From Acidimicrobiaceae bacterium (GTDB taxonomy: Bacteria > Actinomycetota > Acidimicrobiia > Acidimicrobiales > Aldehydirespiratoraceae), in the NCBI GenBank assembly GCA_009835735.1, contig VXWX01000015.1, positions 20,521 through 84,520 on the forward strand: a stretch of 64,000 bases of DNA. The letters are read 5' to 3'. Shown here piece by piece: positions 1-8,839 of this stretch. The translations under genes were made by a program, and so were the position numbers. Below the pieces are notes generated by a model. The model made no database searches, was not told where the DNA came from, and was given only the letters and a program-made list of their open reading frames with translations. The stretch's first letter is position 1; every line of letters starts with the position of its first letter.

Positions 1-510
1 GTTCTCCAGCCGGCGGGCCATCGAGCAGTCCCACTCGTAGACGTCCAGGTGCAGGAACTGGTAGCTCGGGTCGTCGAACATCGGGACCGACGGCGGCGGG
101 TGGATGGGATCGCCCAGGCAGGTGTACACCAGGCCGCTGACCTCGCAGGTGGGGTAGCTGGGCAGCTTCACGTTGACGTGCTGCGACAGCTCCTCGCGGG
201 CCGGGATCCGGGCCACCGCGCCGGTGGCGTCGTAGGTCCAGCCGTGGTACGGGCAGCGCAGGCAGTCGTCGACGACCACGCCGAGGGAGAGCGCGGTGCC
301 CTTGTGCAGGCACTGGTCGTCGAACACGACGGGCTGGCCGTCGAGCCGCACCACCACCATCTTCTTGCCGTACAGCACGAAGCCCTGCGGCGTGTCGGTC
401 AGCTCGTCCGAGTAGGCCACCGGGTACCAGAACTTGTCCCGCATGGCCTCGTAGAGCTTGTCCTCGGTGTCGGCGTCTACGTAGTCGATCCGGTCCTCGA
501 GCTGGGTCAT
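1..510 (-). CDS. Rieske non-heme iron oxygenase, alpha subunit (3'-truncated by window edge)
   Basis: N-terminal 170 residues of a ring-hydroxylating or demethylating Rieske oxygenase; the rest lies outside the window. The [2Fe-2S] ligands are visible as CLHKG near residue 69 and CPYHGW near residue 89 (C-x-H ... C-x2-H). The visible part ends at RRLEN, just where the paralogues begin their mononuclear-iron motif N-x2-D-x2-H-x4-H. Start is ATG at 510, 13 bp after the stop of the upstream permease gene, so it is the last visible gene of transporter operon 1. The family (VanA, phthalate dioxygenase, N-demethylases) takes electrons from a separate reductase and acts in the cytoplasm on small methylated or aromatic substrates. 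The substrate cannot be read from the sequence. Confidence 0.9.
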   Translation of the reverse strand, partial: MTQLEDRIDYVDADTEDKLYEAMRDKFWYPVAYSDELTDTPQGFVLYGKKMVVVRLDGQPVVFDDQCLHKGTALSLGVVVDDCLRCPYHGWTYDATGAVARIPAREELSQHVNVKLPSYPTCEVSGLVYTCLGDPIHPPPSVPMFDDPSYQFLHLDVYEWDCSMARRLEN

Positions 511-523
511 CGGACGCCTCCCT

Positions 524-1468
524 TCATCTCTCGCCCCGGAAATAAGGTACGCCCAGGTGCAGGGGCTCGTGGCTGCGGCGCCGGTTGACGACCAGGGCCG
601 CGATGGTCAGCACGAACGGCAGGGCCAGCAGCAACTGGTGGGGCACCTCGACGCCGCGGGCCTGGAGCGACAGCTGGTAGGCGTCGAGGTAGCCGAAGAA
701 GAGGGCACCGGCCAGGATCCTCCCGATCCGCCAGTTGCCGAAGATCACGATGGCCAGCGCGATCCATCCCCGGCCGGCGGCCACGTCGACGAAGAACAGC
801 CCCGACAGGAACACGCTCAAGAACGCGCCGGCCAGGCCGGCCATCAGGCCCCCGAAGGCCAGCGCCAAGTACTGCATCCCGGTGACGTTGATGCCCCGCA
901 TGTCGCAGGCCGCCGGGTTGTTGCCGACGCTGCGCAGCTCGAGGCCGAACTGGGTCCGGTTCAGCGTCCACCACAGCACGGGACAACTGAGGATGGCTGC
1001 GTACGTCAGCCAGTGTTGGCTGAAGACGACCTCCCCGACCGCCGGGATGTCGGACAGGAGTGGGATCTCGGCATAGTCGAAGGTGTCGCTGCGGGGCATC
1101 TCGCCGCCGGTCTGCGGGTAGAACGCCCGGAACAGGTAGAAGGCCATGCCGATGCCGAACAGGTTGAGGGCGAGCCCGGCCACGACCTGCTCGACCTTGA
1201 TGCTGCTCACGAGGACGGCCATCAGCAGCGACAGGAGTATTCCGGCCCCGACCCCGCTGAGCACTCCCAGCCACAGGGAGTCGGCCTTGTCGGCCACCAC
1301 GAAGGACCCGAACGCCGACACCGTGATGGTGCCCTCGATGCCCAGGTTGAGGATGCCGGCCCGCTCGGTGACCATCTCGCCCAGCGCGGCCAGCAGCAGC
1401 GGCGTGGCGATGCGGATGGCGCTAGCCAGCACGCCCACGTTGATGAGGGCCTCAAGGACGTCACTCAT
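524..1468 (-). CDS. BMP-family (nucleoside-type) ABC transporter permease, second subunit, system 1
   Basis: A 314-residue polytopic inner-membrane protein of the BPD_transp_2 permease type, similar to the NupQ/YufQ-like second permease of nucleoside importers. Many hydrophobic segments are visible, with the family-typical stretch GGLMAGLAGAFLS in the middle and GRGWIALAIVIFGNW near the C-terminus. It starts 8 bp inside the end of the preceding permease gene, so the two are translationally coupled. It pairs with the 1461-2585 permease and the double ATPase. It closely resembles the 13934-14881 permease of system 2, so the two importers are paralogous. Transport of a nucleoside, purine or similar heterocycle is the family expectation; the actual ligand is unknown. 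Confidence 0.88.
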   Translation of the reverse strand: MSDVLEALINVGVLASAIRIATPLLLAALGEMVTERAGILNLGIEGTITVSAFGSFVVADKADSLWLGVLSGVGAGILLSLLMAVLVSSIKVEQVVAGLALNLFGIGMAFYLFRAFYPQTGGEMPRSDTFDYAEIPLLSDIPAVGEVVFSQHWLTYAAILSCPVLWWTLNRTQFGLELRSVGNNPAACDMRGINVTGMQYLALAFGGLMAGLAGAFLSVFLSGLFFVDVAAGRGWIALAIVIFGNWRIGRILAGALFFGYLDAYQLSLQARGVEVPHQLLLALPFVLTIAALVVNRRRSHEPLHLGVPYFRGER

Positions 1469-2585
1469 CGCTACGGGTCCTCTGGAGCCGGTAGCGCACC
1501 GCCACCGCGCCGGTCAGCACGAAGATGAGCGACAGCCCCTGGATCACGTCGACCAGCGCGGCCGGGATCCCGGTCTGGATCTGCATCGTCACCGCGCCGT
1601 TTACAAGGGCCCCGAACGCGATGGCGCTCACGACCACCCCGGCCGGATGCAGGCGGCCGATGAGGGCGATGATGATGCCCACGAAGCCGAAGTTGTTGGA
1701 GATGTCGAGCTGGAGGCGATGGTGTATTCCTGAAAACTCGGCCGCGCCGGCCAGGCCGGCCAGCGCGCCGCTGATCGCCATCACCAGCACGGTCACCCGG
1801 GGAACCGAGATCCCCTTGTAGGAGCCCGCGGTGCGGTTGATGCCGACGCCTCGCACCTCGTATCCCAGCGCGGTCCGTCTGAGCACTACGTGAACCACGA
1901 CGGCTACGGCCACCGCGATCCCGAATCCCCAGTGGAGCCGGCTTCCGTCGATCATCAGCGGCAGATGGGCTGACTCCGGCAGCGTCACCGTCTGGAAGTA
2001 GAACGTGTCGGGGGACCGCCACAGGTCGCCGAGGAGATACGACAGGATGAGCAGGATGATGAAGTTGAGCATCACCGTGGTGATGATCTCGTTGGTGTCG
2101 TAGCGGGCCTTCAGCAGGCCGGCGATCGACGCCCACAACGCCCCGGCCGCGGCCGCCGCGATGAACAGCACTGGCACCATCACGCCGCGGGGGAGATGGG
2201 CGTGCCAAAGGTCGCTGACGAAGAACGCCCCCATGGCGCCGGCGAAGAACTGGCCCTCGCCCCCGATGTTCCACACCCTGGCCCGGAAGGCGAAGGCGGC
2301 CGCCAGGCCGGTGAAGATGAGCGGGGTCGCCTGGACCAGGGTCTCGTAGACCGCCCGCCTGGATCCGAAGGCGCCGTCGAACAGGGCCCGGTAGGAGTCG
2401 ACGACGCTCTTGTCGGAGGCCGCGATCAGGATCGAGCAGATGGCCAGCCCGACGATGAAGGCGCCTACGAGGGTGACGACCTCGTGCCAGGGCTTGACCT
2501 CCAGCCGTCTCTCCAGGCGCCACCCGGTTCGGCGAAGCAGGCTCCCCGAAGACGCACCGGGCGTGGTCGGAACATCCGTGTTCAT
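1461..2585 (-). CDS. BMP-family ABC transporter permease, first subunit, system 1
   Basis: A 374-residue permease (NupP/YufP-like). The frame stays open far upstream, but the true start is the ATG at 2585: it overlaps the ATPase stop in an ATGA arrangement, and only from there does the protein look real. A cytoplasmic N-terminus (WRLERRLEVKPWHE) leads into the membrane segments. Family signatures are VWNIGGEGQFFAGA and NEIITTVMLNFI. The extra upstream reading frame lies inside the ATPase gene and is discarded. It forms a heteromeric channel with the 524-1468 product. Confidence 0.88.
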   Translation of the reverse strand: MNTDVPTTPGASSGSLLRRTGWRLERRLEVKPWHEVVTLVGAFIVGLAICSILIAASDKSVVDSYRALFDGAFGSRRAVYETLVQATPLIFTGLAAAFAFRARVWNIGGEGQFFAGAMGAFFVSDLWHAHLPRGVMVPVLFIAAAAAGALWASIAGLLKARYDTNEIITTVMLNFIILLILSYLLGDLWRSPDTFYFQTVTLPESAHLPLMIDGSRLHWGFGIAVAVAVVVHVVLRRTALGYEVRGVGINRTAGSYKGISVPRVTVLVMAISGALAGLAGAAEFSGIHHRLQLDISNNFGFVGIIIALIGRLHPAGVVVSAIAFGALVNGAVTMQIQTGIPAALVDVIQGLSLIFVLTGAVAVRYRLQRTRSDE

Positions 2586-4123
2586 GCCAGGGCCTCGCCC
2601 GGGGCGCCCGACACCCCGGCCATCCACATGCCGATCCGGTCGACGGTCGCGTCGCGGCGGTCGACCTCGCCGACGATGCGGCCGTCGAACATGACCGCGA
2701 TGCGGCTCGACAGGTTCAGCAGTTCGTCCAGGTCCTCGGAGATCAGGAGGATGGCCGCACCCTGGTCGCGCTCTTCGACCAGGCGCCGCCTCACGTACTC
2801 GGTGGCGCCGATGTCCAATCCCCTCGTCGGCTGGTGGACGACCAGCAGCCGGGGCTGGCCGGCGAGCTCGCGGGCCATCACGATCTTCTGCAGGTTCCCG
2901 CCCGACAGGACGCGGGTGACGTGCGCCGGCGACGGCGCGGCGATGTCGAAAGCCGCGAACGAGTCGTCGGCGAATTCGCCGATGCCCTTCTGGTTGAGCC
3001 AGCCCCGCCGTCCGAAGCGGTCGGAACGCTGGCGGCCGAGGATCAGGTTCTCGCTGATCCGGAAGTCCATCATGAGGCCCTGATGGATGCGGTCGGCGGG
3101 AACGCTGGCGATGCCGATCTCGAGCCGGCCGGCCGGGGAGAGCTCGGCAATGTCCTTCGCGTCGACGAGGATGCGGCCGGCATCGGCCGGCTTCATACCG
3201 ACGAGCACGTCGAACAGCGCGTCCTGGCCGTTGCCCGACACACCGGCGATGCCCAGGATCTCGCGCTCGTGCACCTGGAGCGACACCTGCTTTAGGGAGC
3301 CCCGACCGGACTCGGTGGCGACGTCGAGTCCCGAGACGTCGAGCACCAGGTCTCCCCGGGGGGCCTCGACCACGTCGATGGCCAAGTCCACATCGCGGCC
3401 GACCATCATCCTGGTCAGGTCGGCCATGGTCACCTCCGAGGTGAGGGAGGTGCGGACCACGCGGCCGCGCCGCAGGACGGTCACATCGTCGGAGATCTCC
3501 ATCACCTCGTGGAGCTTGTGGGTGATCAGCACGATGGTGAGTCCCTCGGAGGCCATACGGCGCAGGGTCGCGAAAAGCCGCTCGATGCCTTCGGGGGTGA
3601 GCACCGCGGTCGGCTCGTCGAGGATCAGCACCTCGCAGCCCAAGTAGAGGGCCTTGAGGATCTCTACCCACTGCTGCTGGCCCACCGCCAGGTCGCCGAC
3701 CGGGGTGTCGAGGTCGACCTCGACGCCGTAGAGGTCGCACAGCTCACCGAGGCGGCCCCGGGCCGCTCGCAGGTCGACCTTCGCCTCGCCCCGGGTGCCG
3801 ATGACGACGTTCTCCAGAACCGACATCGGGGTGACCAGCTCGAAGTGCTGGCGCACCATCCCGATCCCGGCCGCGATGGCGTCGCGGGGTGAGACCATGT
3901 GGATCGGCTCACCCCGCAGCTCGATGGCGCCCTCGTCGGGCTCGTGCACGCCGTAGAACAGGTCGGCGAGAGTGCTCTTGCCGGCCCCGTTCTCCCCGAG
4001 CAGGCAGTGCACCCTGGCCCGATGGACCTCCAGCGTGATGTCGTCGTTGGCGACCACGCCGGGGAACCGCTTGGTCACGCCGCGGGCCCGCAGCAGGACG
4101 GAGTCAGCGCCGTCGCCGTTCAT
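2582..4123 (-). CDS. ABC transporter ATP-binding protein, two nucleotide-binding domains, system 1
   Basis: A 513-residue double ABC ATPase of the sugar/nucleoside importer class (RbsA/NupO-like). The first domain has a canonical Walker A (GENGAGKST near residue 43), a signature-like AVGQQQWVEI and Walker B LILDEPTAVL. The second has the degenerate P-loop GVSGNGQ typical of this class, then LSGGNLQKIVMAREL. Each domain is about 250 residues, the normal length. It energises the two permeases encoded just downstream, with a 4-bp overlap into the first. The deaminase gene lies 49 bp upstream in the same operon. Confidence 0.92.
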   Translation of the reverse strand: MNGDGADSVLLRARGVTKRFPGVVANDDITLEVHRARVHCLLGENGAGKSTLADLFYGVHEPDEGAIELRGEPIHMVSPRDAIAAGIGMVRQHFELVTPMSVLENVVIGTRGEAKVDLRAARGRLGELCDLYGVEVDLDTPVGDLAVGQQQWVEILKALYLGCEVLILDEPTAVLTPEGIERLFATLRRMASEGLTIVLITHKLHEVMEISDDVTVLRRGRVVRTSLTSEVTMADLTRMMVGRDVDLAIDVVEAPRGDLVLDVSGLDVATESGRGSLKQVSLQVHEREILGIAGVSGNGQDALFDVLVGMKPADAGRILVDAKDIAELSPAGRLEIGIASVPADRIHQGLMMDFRISENLILGRQRSDRFGRRGWLNQKGIGEFADDSFAAFDIAAPSPAHVTRVLSGGNLQKIVMARELAGQPRLLVVHQPTRGLDIGATEYVRRRLVEERDQGAAILLISEDLDELLNLSSRIAVMFDGRIVGEVDRRDATVDRIGMWMAGVSGAPGEALA

Positions 4124-4172
4124 GGCACCGAACGGTAATGAGCCGTGGGCATCGGTGTTGGGACCGGAGCCG

Positions 4173-4664
4173 CTAGGCGCCCCAGAACCCGTGATGGACC
4201 TGCACCGCCTCCTCCACGAGATGAGGCCCGCTGATGTCGATGTGGCGCTGCCCGCTGGCCAGCACGGCCCGGCATCCGACCCCGGTCATGGTGGCGTTCT
4301 CGTCCCGCTCGCCGCTGTCGAACGGCATCAGGTCCGACTCGTTCATGCCGTAGACGAGGCGGTTGACGCCGGCCCAGTACATGGCGCCGGCGCACATCGC
4401 GCACGGCTCGCAGCTCGCGTACACGGTCCCGCCGGCGATCTGCTCGGCGGTCAGGGTGAGGCCCATCTCGCGGGCCAGGTTGGTCTCGGCGTGGCCGATC
4501 AGGTCGCCGGTGGTGACCACCGAGTTCTCGGCCTCGACGAGGACGCTCCCGGAGCTGTCTACGAAGATCGCCCCGAACGGGTGGTTCCCGTTCTGGCGGG
4601 AGCGCCTCGAGACGTCGATGGCCCGCCGCAGCAGCTGCTCCTCCCGCTCGGTCAGCTCAGACAT
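4173..4664 (-). CDS. Nucleoside/base deaminase, CMP/dCMP-guanine deaminase zinc family
   Basis: A 163-residue zinc hydrolase of the cytidine-deaminase-like superfamily. The catalytic signature is complete: HAE at residues 58-60 and P-C-A-M-C at 87-91, the arrangement of guanine deaminases and TadA-like enzymes. It sits between the lipoprotein and ATPase genes of transporter 1, so it probably deaminates the imported compound or a product of it rather than tRNA. This placement is one reason to suspect a purine- or pyrimidine-like ligand. Start ATG at 4664. Guanine, cytosine or another amino-heterocycle cannot be distinguished. Confidence 0.88.
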   Translation of the reverse strand: MSELTEREEQLLRRAIDVSRRSRQNGNHPFGAIFVDSSGSVLVEAENSVVTTGDLIGHAETNLAREMGLTLTAEQIAGGTVYASCEPCAMCAGAMYWAGVNRLVYGMNESDLMPFDSGERDENATMTGVGCRAVLASGQRHIDISGPHLVEEAVQVHHGFWGA

Positions 4665-4735
4665 CGGCGGCTCCCCTCGATTCTGCTGTTGTCGGCGGCC
4701 GGCCCGGGTCAGCGGGCCGGCCGCTCTCGAGTGGA

Positions 4736-5854
4736 TCAGCCGACGTCGCCCGGATTGAACTCCACGACCAGTTCCCCGTTCATGATCTGGTCCCGAGCAG
4801 CGTTGACCTCGGCGATCACGTCGGCGGGCACGAGGGCCTCGTTCAACGGAGCGATGTCGGCCCCGCCCTCGGCCATGTAGAACTGGATCCGCTCGGTCGG
4901 GGCGTCATAGGGCTCGCCGGCGGTCTCGTGGGCCCACCACTCGTCGATCAGGACCCTCAGTCCCGGATCCCACAGGATCAGCACGCTCGTGATGACGACC
5001 TCGGGGGCCAGCGCCTCCTGGTCGTCCAGGTCGCCGATGGTGAACACCCGGTCCGCCTCCAGAGCCGCCTGGAAGGTGCCGAAGGTCGAGGCCGCGTAGA
5101 GGCTGTCGGCGCCCTCCTCGATGAGGGCGGCACCGGCCTCCTGGGCGGCGGCCGGATCGAACCAGCTCTCGATGTAGGTCACCCGGGTCTCTATGTCGGG
5201 GTTCACCGAGCGTGCGCCCGCGAAGAACCCGTTGACCGGCCCGTTCACGTTCGGGAACGGGAAGGCGGCCACCGAGCCGATCATGCCGGTCTCGGAGAGG
5301 TGGCCCGCGGCGATGCCGGCGAGGTAGGCGGCCTCGTGGGGCAGGACGTCCAGCCAGTAGCCGTTGCCGCCCCGGCCCTCGTTGCCGGATCCGGTGAACG
5401 ACCAGAGGATCTCCGGGAAGTCGTCCCTGATGGCGTAGATGGAGTCGGAGTAGGTGCTGTGGGCGATGATCATGTCGAACTCGCCGGTCTCAGCGGTCTG
5501 GCGGAGGACACGCTCGCCGTCGGCGTAGGAGATGTTCTCGAAGTACTCATAGGTGATGTCGAGGTCGTAAGGCGCCTCCGCGGTGACCCGGTTGAGTGCC
5601 CCCAGCATCGAGGTGCTCCAGGTGTCGTCGGCGGTGTTCCCGAAGATGACCGCGATGTGGATCGACGTGGGATCCTCGCTGGTCGCCGGTTCGGGGGCCT
5701 CTTCGGCGGGGGCCGGCTCGGGGTCTGCCGTGGTCGCGGGCGCCTCGGCCGGTTCCGGCGCGGCGGCCGGTTCGGGCTCGTCGTCCCCGCAAGCCACCAG
5801 GACTGTCGAGAAGGCCAGCACTGTGGCCAGCAGTCGGATCGTGAGTCGCATCAT
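4736..5854 (-). CDS. BMP-family substrate-binding lipoprotein, system 1
   Basis: A 372-residue extracellular binding protein of the Bmp/Med (PnrA-like) family. A signal peptide ends in a lipobox LVAC with the lipidated Cys near residue 22, followed by a Pro/Glu/Ala-rich flexible linker to about residue 60, then the binding domain (HIAVIFGNTADDTW). Two ATGs occur in tandem; 5854 is chosen because AGGGGG lies 6-7 bases upstream, and the longer frame adds only non-signal residues. It is the first gene of transporter operon 1 and is transcribed divergently from gcvT1. The family binds nucleosides or simple sugars. Its linker differs sharply from the Ala/Glu stalk of its paralogue at 17669-19033. 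Confidence 0.9.
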   Translation of the reverse strand: MMRLTIRLLATVLAFSTVLVACGDDEPEPAAAPEPAEAPATTADPEPAPAEEAPEPATSEDPTSIHIAVIFGNTADDTWSTSMLGALNRVTAEAPYDLDITYEYFENISYADGERVLRQTAETGEFDMIIAHSTYSDSIYAIRDDFPEILWSFTGSGNEGRGGNGYWLDVLPHEAAYLAGIAAGHLSETGMIGSVAAFPFPNVNGPVNGFFAGARSVNPDIETRVTYIESWFDPAAAQEAGAALIEEGADSLYAASTFGTFQAALEADRVFTIGDLDDQEALAPEVVITSVLILWDPGLRVLIDEWWAHETAGEPYDAPTERIQFYMAEGGADIAPLNEALVPADVIAEVNAARDQIMNGELVVEFNPGDVG

Positions 5855-5937
5855 CGGTGCCCCCTGATGGTCGGTGCCCTTCACGGCCGCTGGACATCAC
5901 GCCGGGAGGCGTGAACGGCCGAACATTGGCAAGAGCA

Positions 5938-5969
5938 ATACTGTGGCGCGCAGACCCGGCGAATGTCAA
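5938..5969 (-). promoter_or_regulatory. Candidate promoter for transporter operon 1
   Basis: On the minus strand a perfect TTGACA (5969-5964) is followed after 18-20 bases by CACAGT/CAGTAT around 5945-5938. This lies 84 bases upstream of the lipoprotein ATG. The spacing is slightly long and the -10 is weak, so this is tentative. Confidence 0.35.
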
Positions 5970-6010
5970 AGCGGCTGGCACCGCTGCCTAGGCTCGCCGG
6001 CCGCGCGAAC

Positions 6011-6038
6011 TTGACTTGAGGGTGGGCGTCGCTACACT
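6011..6038 (+). promoter_or_regulatory. Candidate promoter for gcvT1
   Basis: TTGACT (6011-6016), a 16-base spacer and TACACT (6033-6038) form a plausible sigma-70-like promoter. The operator at 6049-6063 would cover the first transcribed bases. The gcvT1 ATG is at 6114, preceded by GAGG. Confidence 0.5.
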
Positions 6039-6048
6039 CCCGCCAAGT

Positions 6049-6063
6049 ATTGATCACATCAAT
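6049..6063. promoter_or_regulatory. Operator site A of the proposed catabolic regulon
   Basis: ATTGATCACATCAAT is an inverted repeat with arms ATTGAT/ATCAAT around a 3-base centre. It shares the 10-base core TCACATCAAT with sites at 23962-23976 and 19156-19170. It lies in the divergent region between the transporter 1 lipoprotein and gcvT1, directly after the gcvT1 -10 box, as expected for a repressor site. Confidence 0.65.
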
Positions 6064-6113
6064 CTCATGGGCCGATTAGCTCGCGAGTCCCCGAGGCATA
6101 GAGGATTGGACGC

Positions 6114-7349
6114 ATGCGGATCAGCGGAACGCCATTCACATCGCGAGTCGCAGCGCTGGTCAAGTCGGGCACATGGAGCGAGTGGTCGACCGGCGAAGTG
6201 GTCTACCTTCGCCCGGAGTCGTTCTGGGATCACGGGCGTGAAGTGGCCGCCATGCGCGACGCGGCGGTCCTGGAGGACAAGTCGCCCCTCGAGATGTACT
6301 TCTTCTCGGGTCCTGACGTCGTGGAGTACCTCCAGAGGCTCGTCATTCGCGACATCTCGAGGATGGAGTTGCGGCATGCCTATTACAATGTATTCTGTGA
6401 TGAGCGGGGCAAGCTCATAAGCGACGGTCTGCTGTTCCGGATGTCCGAGCAGCAGTTCTGCTACACCGCCAGCCCGCTGGATGTCTGGTATGCGCAGAAC
6501 GCTGAAGGGTTCGATGTCACCGTCGAGAACGTCACCGAGGAGTGGGGGATCCTCCACGTCCAGGGCCCGGCATCCGACGACATACTGGCCAGGGCGGCAG
6601 GACAGGATCTGTCCGGTCTGCGCTTCTCCCGAGGCACCGAGATCCGGCTCGCCTCGGCCGACGTCTGGGTCTGGCGGCAAGGCTTCACGGGTGAGCGCGG
6701 CTTCGAGTTCTGGGTACGCGCCGAGGACGCCCTCGACGTTTGGGACGCCCTGTACGCCGCGGGAGAGCCGCTCGGAATGATGCCGCTCGGGGATATGGCC
6801 GAGGACGTCGGCCGCATCGAAGCCGGTCTCATCCTGCCTGTCATCGACTACACGAGAGCCGGTCCCGACAGCTCTACGCATTCCGGCGATCCCACATCCC
6901 CGCAGCATGTCCAGTGGGAGGCGACACCCGAGGAGATGAACATTGGGAGGTTCATCGACTTCGGGAAGGGAGACTTCGCCGGCAGGGACGCTCTGCTGGC
7001 CGAGCGACAGAGCGGCGGACCGGCCCGACGCCTCGTCGGGCTGCGCATCGACGGGCAGGACATTGCGGCCCAGCAGCGTGAGCAGGGCGTGCCGCCCCGT
7101 GTTCCGCAGCGTTGGAGGTTCCCGCTCCTGCCGGTCCGATCCGAGGACGGCCATGTCGGGTACACGAACAGCATCGCGTGGAGCCCGAGATTCGGTGGGC
7201 TCGTCGGGCTTGCCCGGATCGGCACCGACTCTGCTGAGCCTGGGACGAACATGTTCGTGGATTGGAACATCTCCGGTTCAACATACGAGGTTGGCGCGGT
7301 GGTCTCGGAGCTTCCGTTCGTCGAGATGAAGCGCAGGAACGAGTCGTAG
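6114..7349 (+). CDS. GcvT-family aminomethyltransferase / folate-dependent demethylase 1
   Basis: A 411-residue protein of the GcvT family, which includes the glycine-cleavage T protein, DMSP demethylase DmdA and the O-demethylase LigM; members move a methyl or methylene group to tetrahydrofolate in the cytoplasm. Visible family features are the N-terminal domain with DERGKLISDGLLFR, the HVQGPASDD segment, WRQGFTGERGFEFWV in the folate-binding region, and a C-terminal barrel ending ELPFVEMKRR. No gcvP or gcvH lies nearby and Rieske genes do, so demethylation of a xenobiotic or natural methylated compound is more likely than glycine cleavage. Start ATG 6114 has GAGG 12-15 bases upstream. It converges on the oxygenase operon, with 20 bp between stops. 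A paralogue is at 22664-23935. Confidence 0.85.
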   Translation: MRISGTPFTSRVAALVKSGTWSEWSTGEVVYLRPESFWDHGREVAAMRDAAVLEDKSPLEMYFFSGPDVVEYLQRLVIRDISRMELRHAYYNVFCDERGKLISDGLLFRMSEQQFCYTASPLDVWYAQNAEGFDVTVENVTEEWGILHVQGPASDDILARAAGQDLSGLRFSRGTEIRLASADVWVWRQGFTGERGFEFWVRAEDALDVWDALYAAGEPLGMMPLGDMAEDVGRIEAGLILPVIDYTRAGPDSSTHSGDPTSPQHVQWEATPEEMNIGRFIDFGKGDFAGRDALLAERQSGGPARRLVGLRIDGQDIAAQQREQGVPPRVPQRWRFPLLPVRSEDGHVGYTNSIAWSPRFGGLVGLARIGTDSAEPGTNMFVDWNISGSTYEVGAVVSELPFVEMKRRNES

Positions 7350-7369
7350 GACTCGCTTCTGGACGAGCC

Positions 7370-8407
7370 TCAGCTCAGGCGCTGTCCGGTTGCCTGGCGG
7401 GCGGCGTCGGGGCCCCTGGCGATCTCGCGCAGCCAACGGCGGTACTCGATGGCGACCCGGTCGACCCCGGCGATCTGGAGCTCGGCGCTCAGGTCGACGG
7501 GCAGCTCCTCGGGGCGCTGGGACTCGACGAAGGCGAGATCCTGGCCGATGACCAGCGCGTTGAAGTCGAGCATCTCGGTGTCGGTGGCCTCGTCGAAGGC
7601 GTAGTCGCGGCCCATGAACGTGAAGCACCGGCAGGTTCTGCGGCCGGTGGGGCAGACGCTGAAGAACAGCAGGTAGCGCTGGTCGACCGACTCGATGTAC
7701 TGGTCGAGCAGGATGGTGTTGGGCATGAACAGCCGGTAGTCGAGCTTGACCTCGACGGCGCCGGTGATCTCAAGGCTCCTGTTCTTGCCCGAGTCGGGCG
7801 GCTCGGCCATGTGGGGGTGCTCGAAGCGCAGTTCGTTGCGATGCCGTCCTATGGAGTGGTCGGGGACCTCGGGGTGGGCCGAGTCGCCCAGCACGCCGTC
7901 GTGGACCCAGGCGAAGTGGCCGAAGTCCACGTAGTTCTCGATGCGGCGGGACAGCGCGCACCTCCAGTCGTAGGGTTCGACCTCTACGTGGCGGAACGAC
8001 TCGTCGCCGAAGTAGGGGTTCTCCGGCAGCGGGTAGACGGGGTCGCCGGTGAGGCACACCCAGATCAGCCCCAGGTGCTCGGCGGCCCGATAAGCGGTGA
8101 GGCGGGCCCGCGACGGGATCTTCACGTCGGGCCGGGCGGGAATCCTGGTGCAGCGGCCCTGGCCGTTGTAGGTCCAGCCGTGGTAGCCGCAGCGCAGGCC
8201 CTCATCGCTGACCGAGCCGAGCGACAGGGCGGTGCCGCGGTGCACGCAGATGTCCCGGAAGGCCGACACCTGGCCGTCGATGCGGGCCAGCACCAGGGGC
8301 TCGTCCAGCAGGGTCACCGCCAGAGGCCCGCCGCCGGCCAGCTCGGACGTGTAGGCCACCGGGTGCCAGAAGCCCCGCAGCGCCTCGTACAGGCCGTCCT
8401 CGCTCAC
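7370..8407 (-). CDS. Rieske non-heme iron oxygenase, alpha subunit 2
   Basis: A 345-residue oxygenase. Rieske ligands are CVHRG near residue 47 and CGYHGW near residue 66; the mononuclear iron site is NYVDFGHFAWVH. The C-terminus carries VESQRPEELPVDL, shared with the neighbouring paralogue. The start is a GTG at 8407 whose bases overlap the stop of the GroES-like gene (GTGA); upstream the frame is open but is only shadow of that gene. Last gene of the long minus-strand operon that begins with transporter 2. Role in the family: O2-dependent hydroxylation or N/O-demethylation with an external reductase. Specific substrate unknown. Confidence 0.9.
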   Translation of the reverse strand: MSEDGLYEALRGFWHPVAYTSELAGGGPLAVTLLDEPLVLARIDGQVSAFRDICVHRGTALSLGSVSDEGLRCGYHGWTYNGQGRCTRIPARPDVKIPSRARLTAYRAAEHLGLIWVCLTGDPVYPLPENPYFGDESFRHVEVEPYDWRCALSRRIENYVDFGHFAWVHDGVLGDSAHPEVPDHSIGRHRNELRFEHPHMAEPPDSGKNRSLEITGAVEVKLDYRLFMPNTILLDQYIESVDQRYLLFFSVCPTGRRTCRCFTFMGRDYAFDEATDTEMLDFNALVIGQDLAFVESQRPEELPVDLSAELQIAGVDRVAIEYRRWLREIARGPDAARQATGQRLS

Positions 8408-8796
8408 AAGTACAAGCCGGTGCTGCCCTTGTCGAGGCGCTCGGCGGCCACGGCGTGGACGTCGCGCTCGCGCAGGATGATGTAGTCGCGGCCCCGGACC
8501 TCCACCTCGTAGCGGTCCTCGGGGTTGAACAGCACCCGGTCGCCCTTCTCCATGTTGCGGACGTTGGGGCCGACCGCCACCACCTCGGCCCAAGTGAGGC
8601 GCTTGCCCACCTGGGCGGTGGCCGGGATGAGGATGCCGCCGGTCGAGCGGCGCTCGCCCTCGGCCTCGCCCACGGCCACCAGGATCCGGTCGTTGAGCAT
8701 CTTGACCGGCAGCCGGTCGTCGTCGTGGGGGCCGGGAGCGGAGTCGTTGCGGGACTTGGCTTCGGAACGGGGCTCGGTCGCAGTCACGGATCCCAA
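8404..8796 (-). CDS. GroES-like co-chaperonin paralogue within the oxygenase operon
   Basis: 130 residues. The GroES Cpn10 fold starts around residue 33 (MLNDRILVAV) and includes TGGILIPATAQ, the mobile-loop/roof region, and KGDRVLFNPEDRYEVEV; the first 32 residues are a polar extension not usual for GroES. Possible starts are TTG 8796, GTG 8787 or the internal ATG 8700; 8796 is given as the longest form and is uncertain. It overlaps the downstream Rieske gene by GTGA and follows another Rieske gene by 43 bp, with no groEL nearby. I infer a dedicated folding or assembly factor for these oxygenases; a function unrelated to chaperonins is possible. Confidence 0.85.
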   Translation of the reverse strand: MGSVTATEPRSEAKSRNDSAPGPHDDDRLPVKMLNDRILVAVGEAEGERRSTGGILIPATAQVGKRLTWAEVVAVGPNVRNMEKGDRVLFNPEDRYEVEVRGRDYIILRERDVHAVAAERLDKGSTGLYL

Positions 8797-8839
8797 CGGT
8801 ATCGGTGCCCGGACTCGAGCCGCGAGGCCGAGCCGATCA

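Noticed and set aside
2586-3740. Upstream extension of the system 1 permease frame
   Set aside because: The extra 385 residues are arginine/glycine-rich shadow of the ATPase gene; the ATGA overlap at 2585 marks the true start.
6114-7349. Glycine cleavage system T protein
   Set aside because: No gcvH or gcvP nearby, a distinctive C-terminal tail, and a Rieske/Mo-hydroxylase context favour a demethylase-type GcvT relative.
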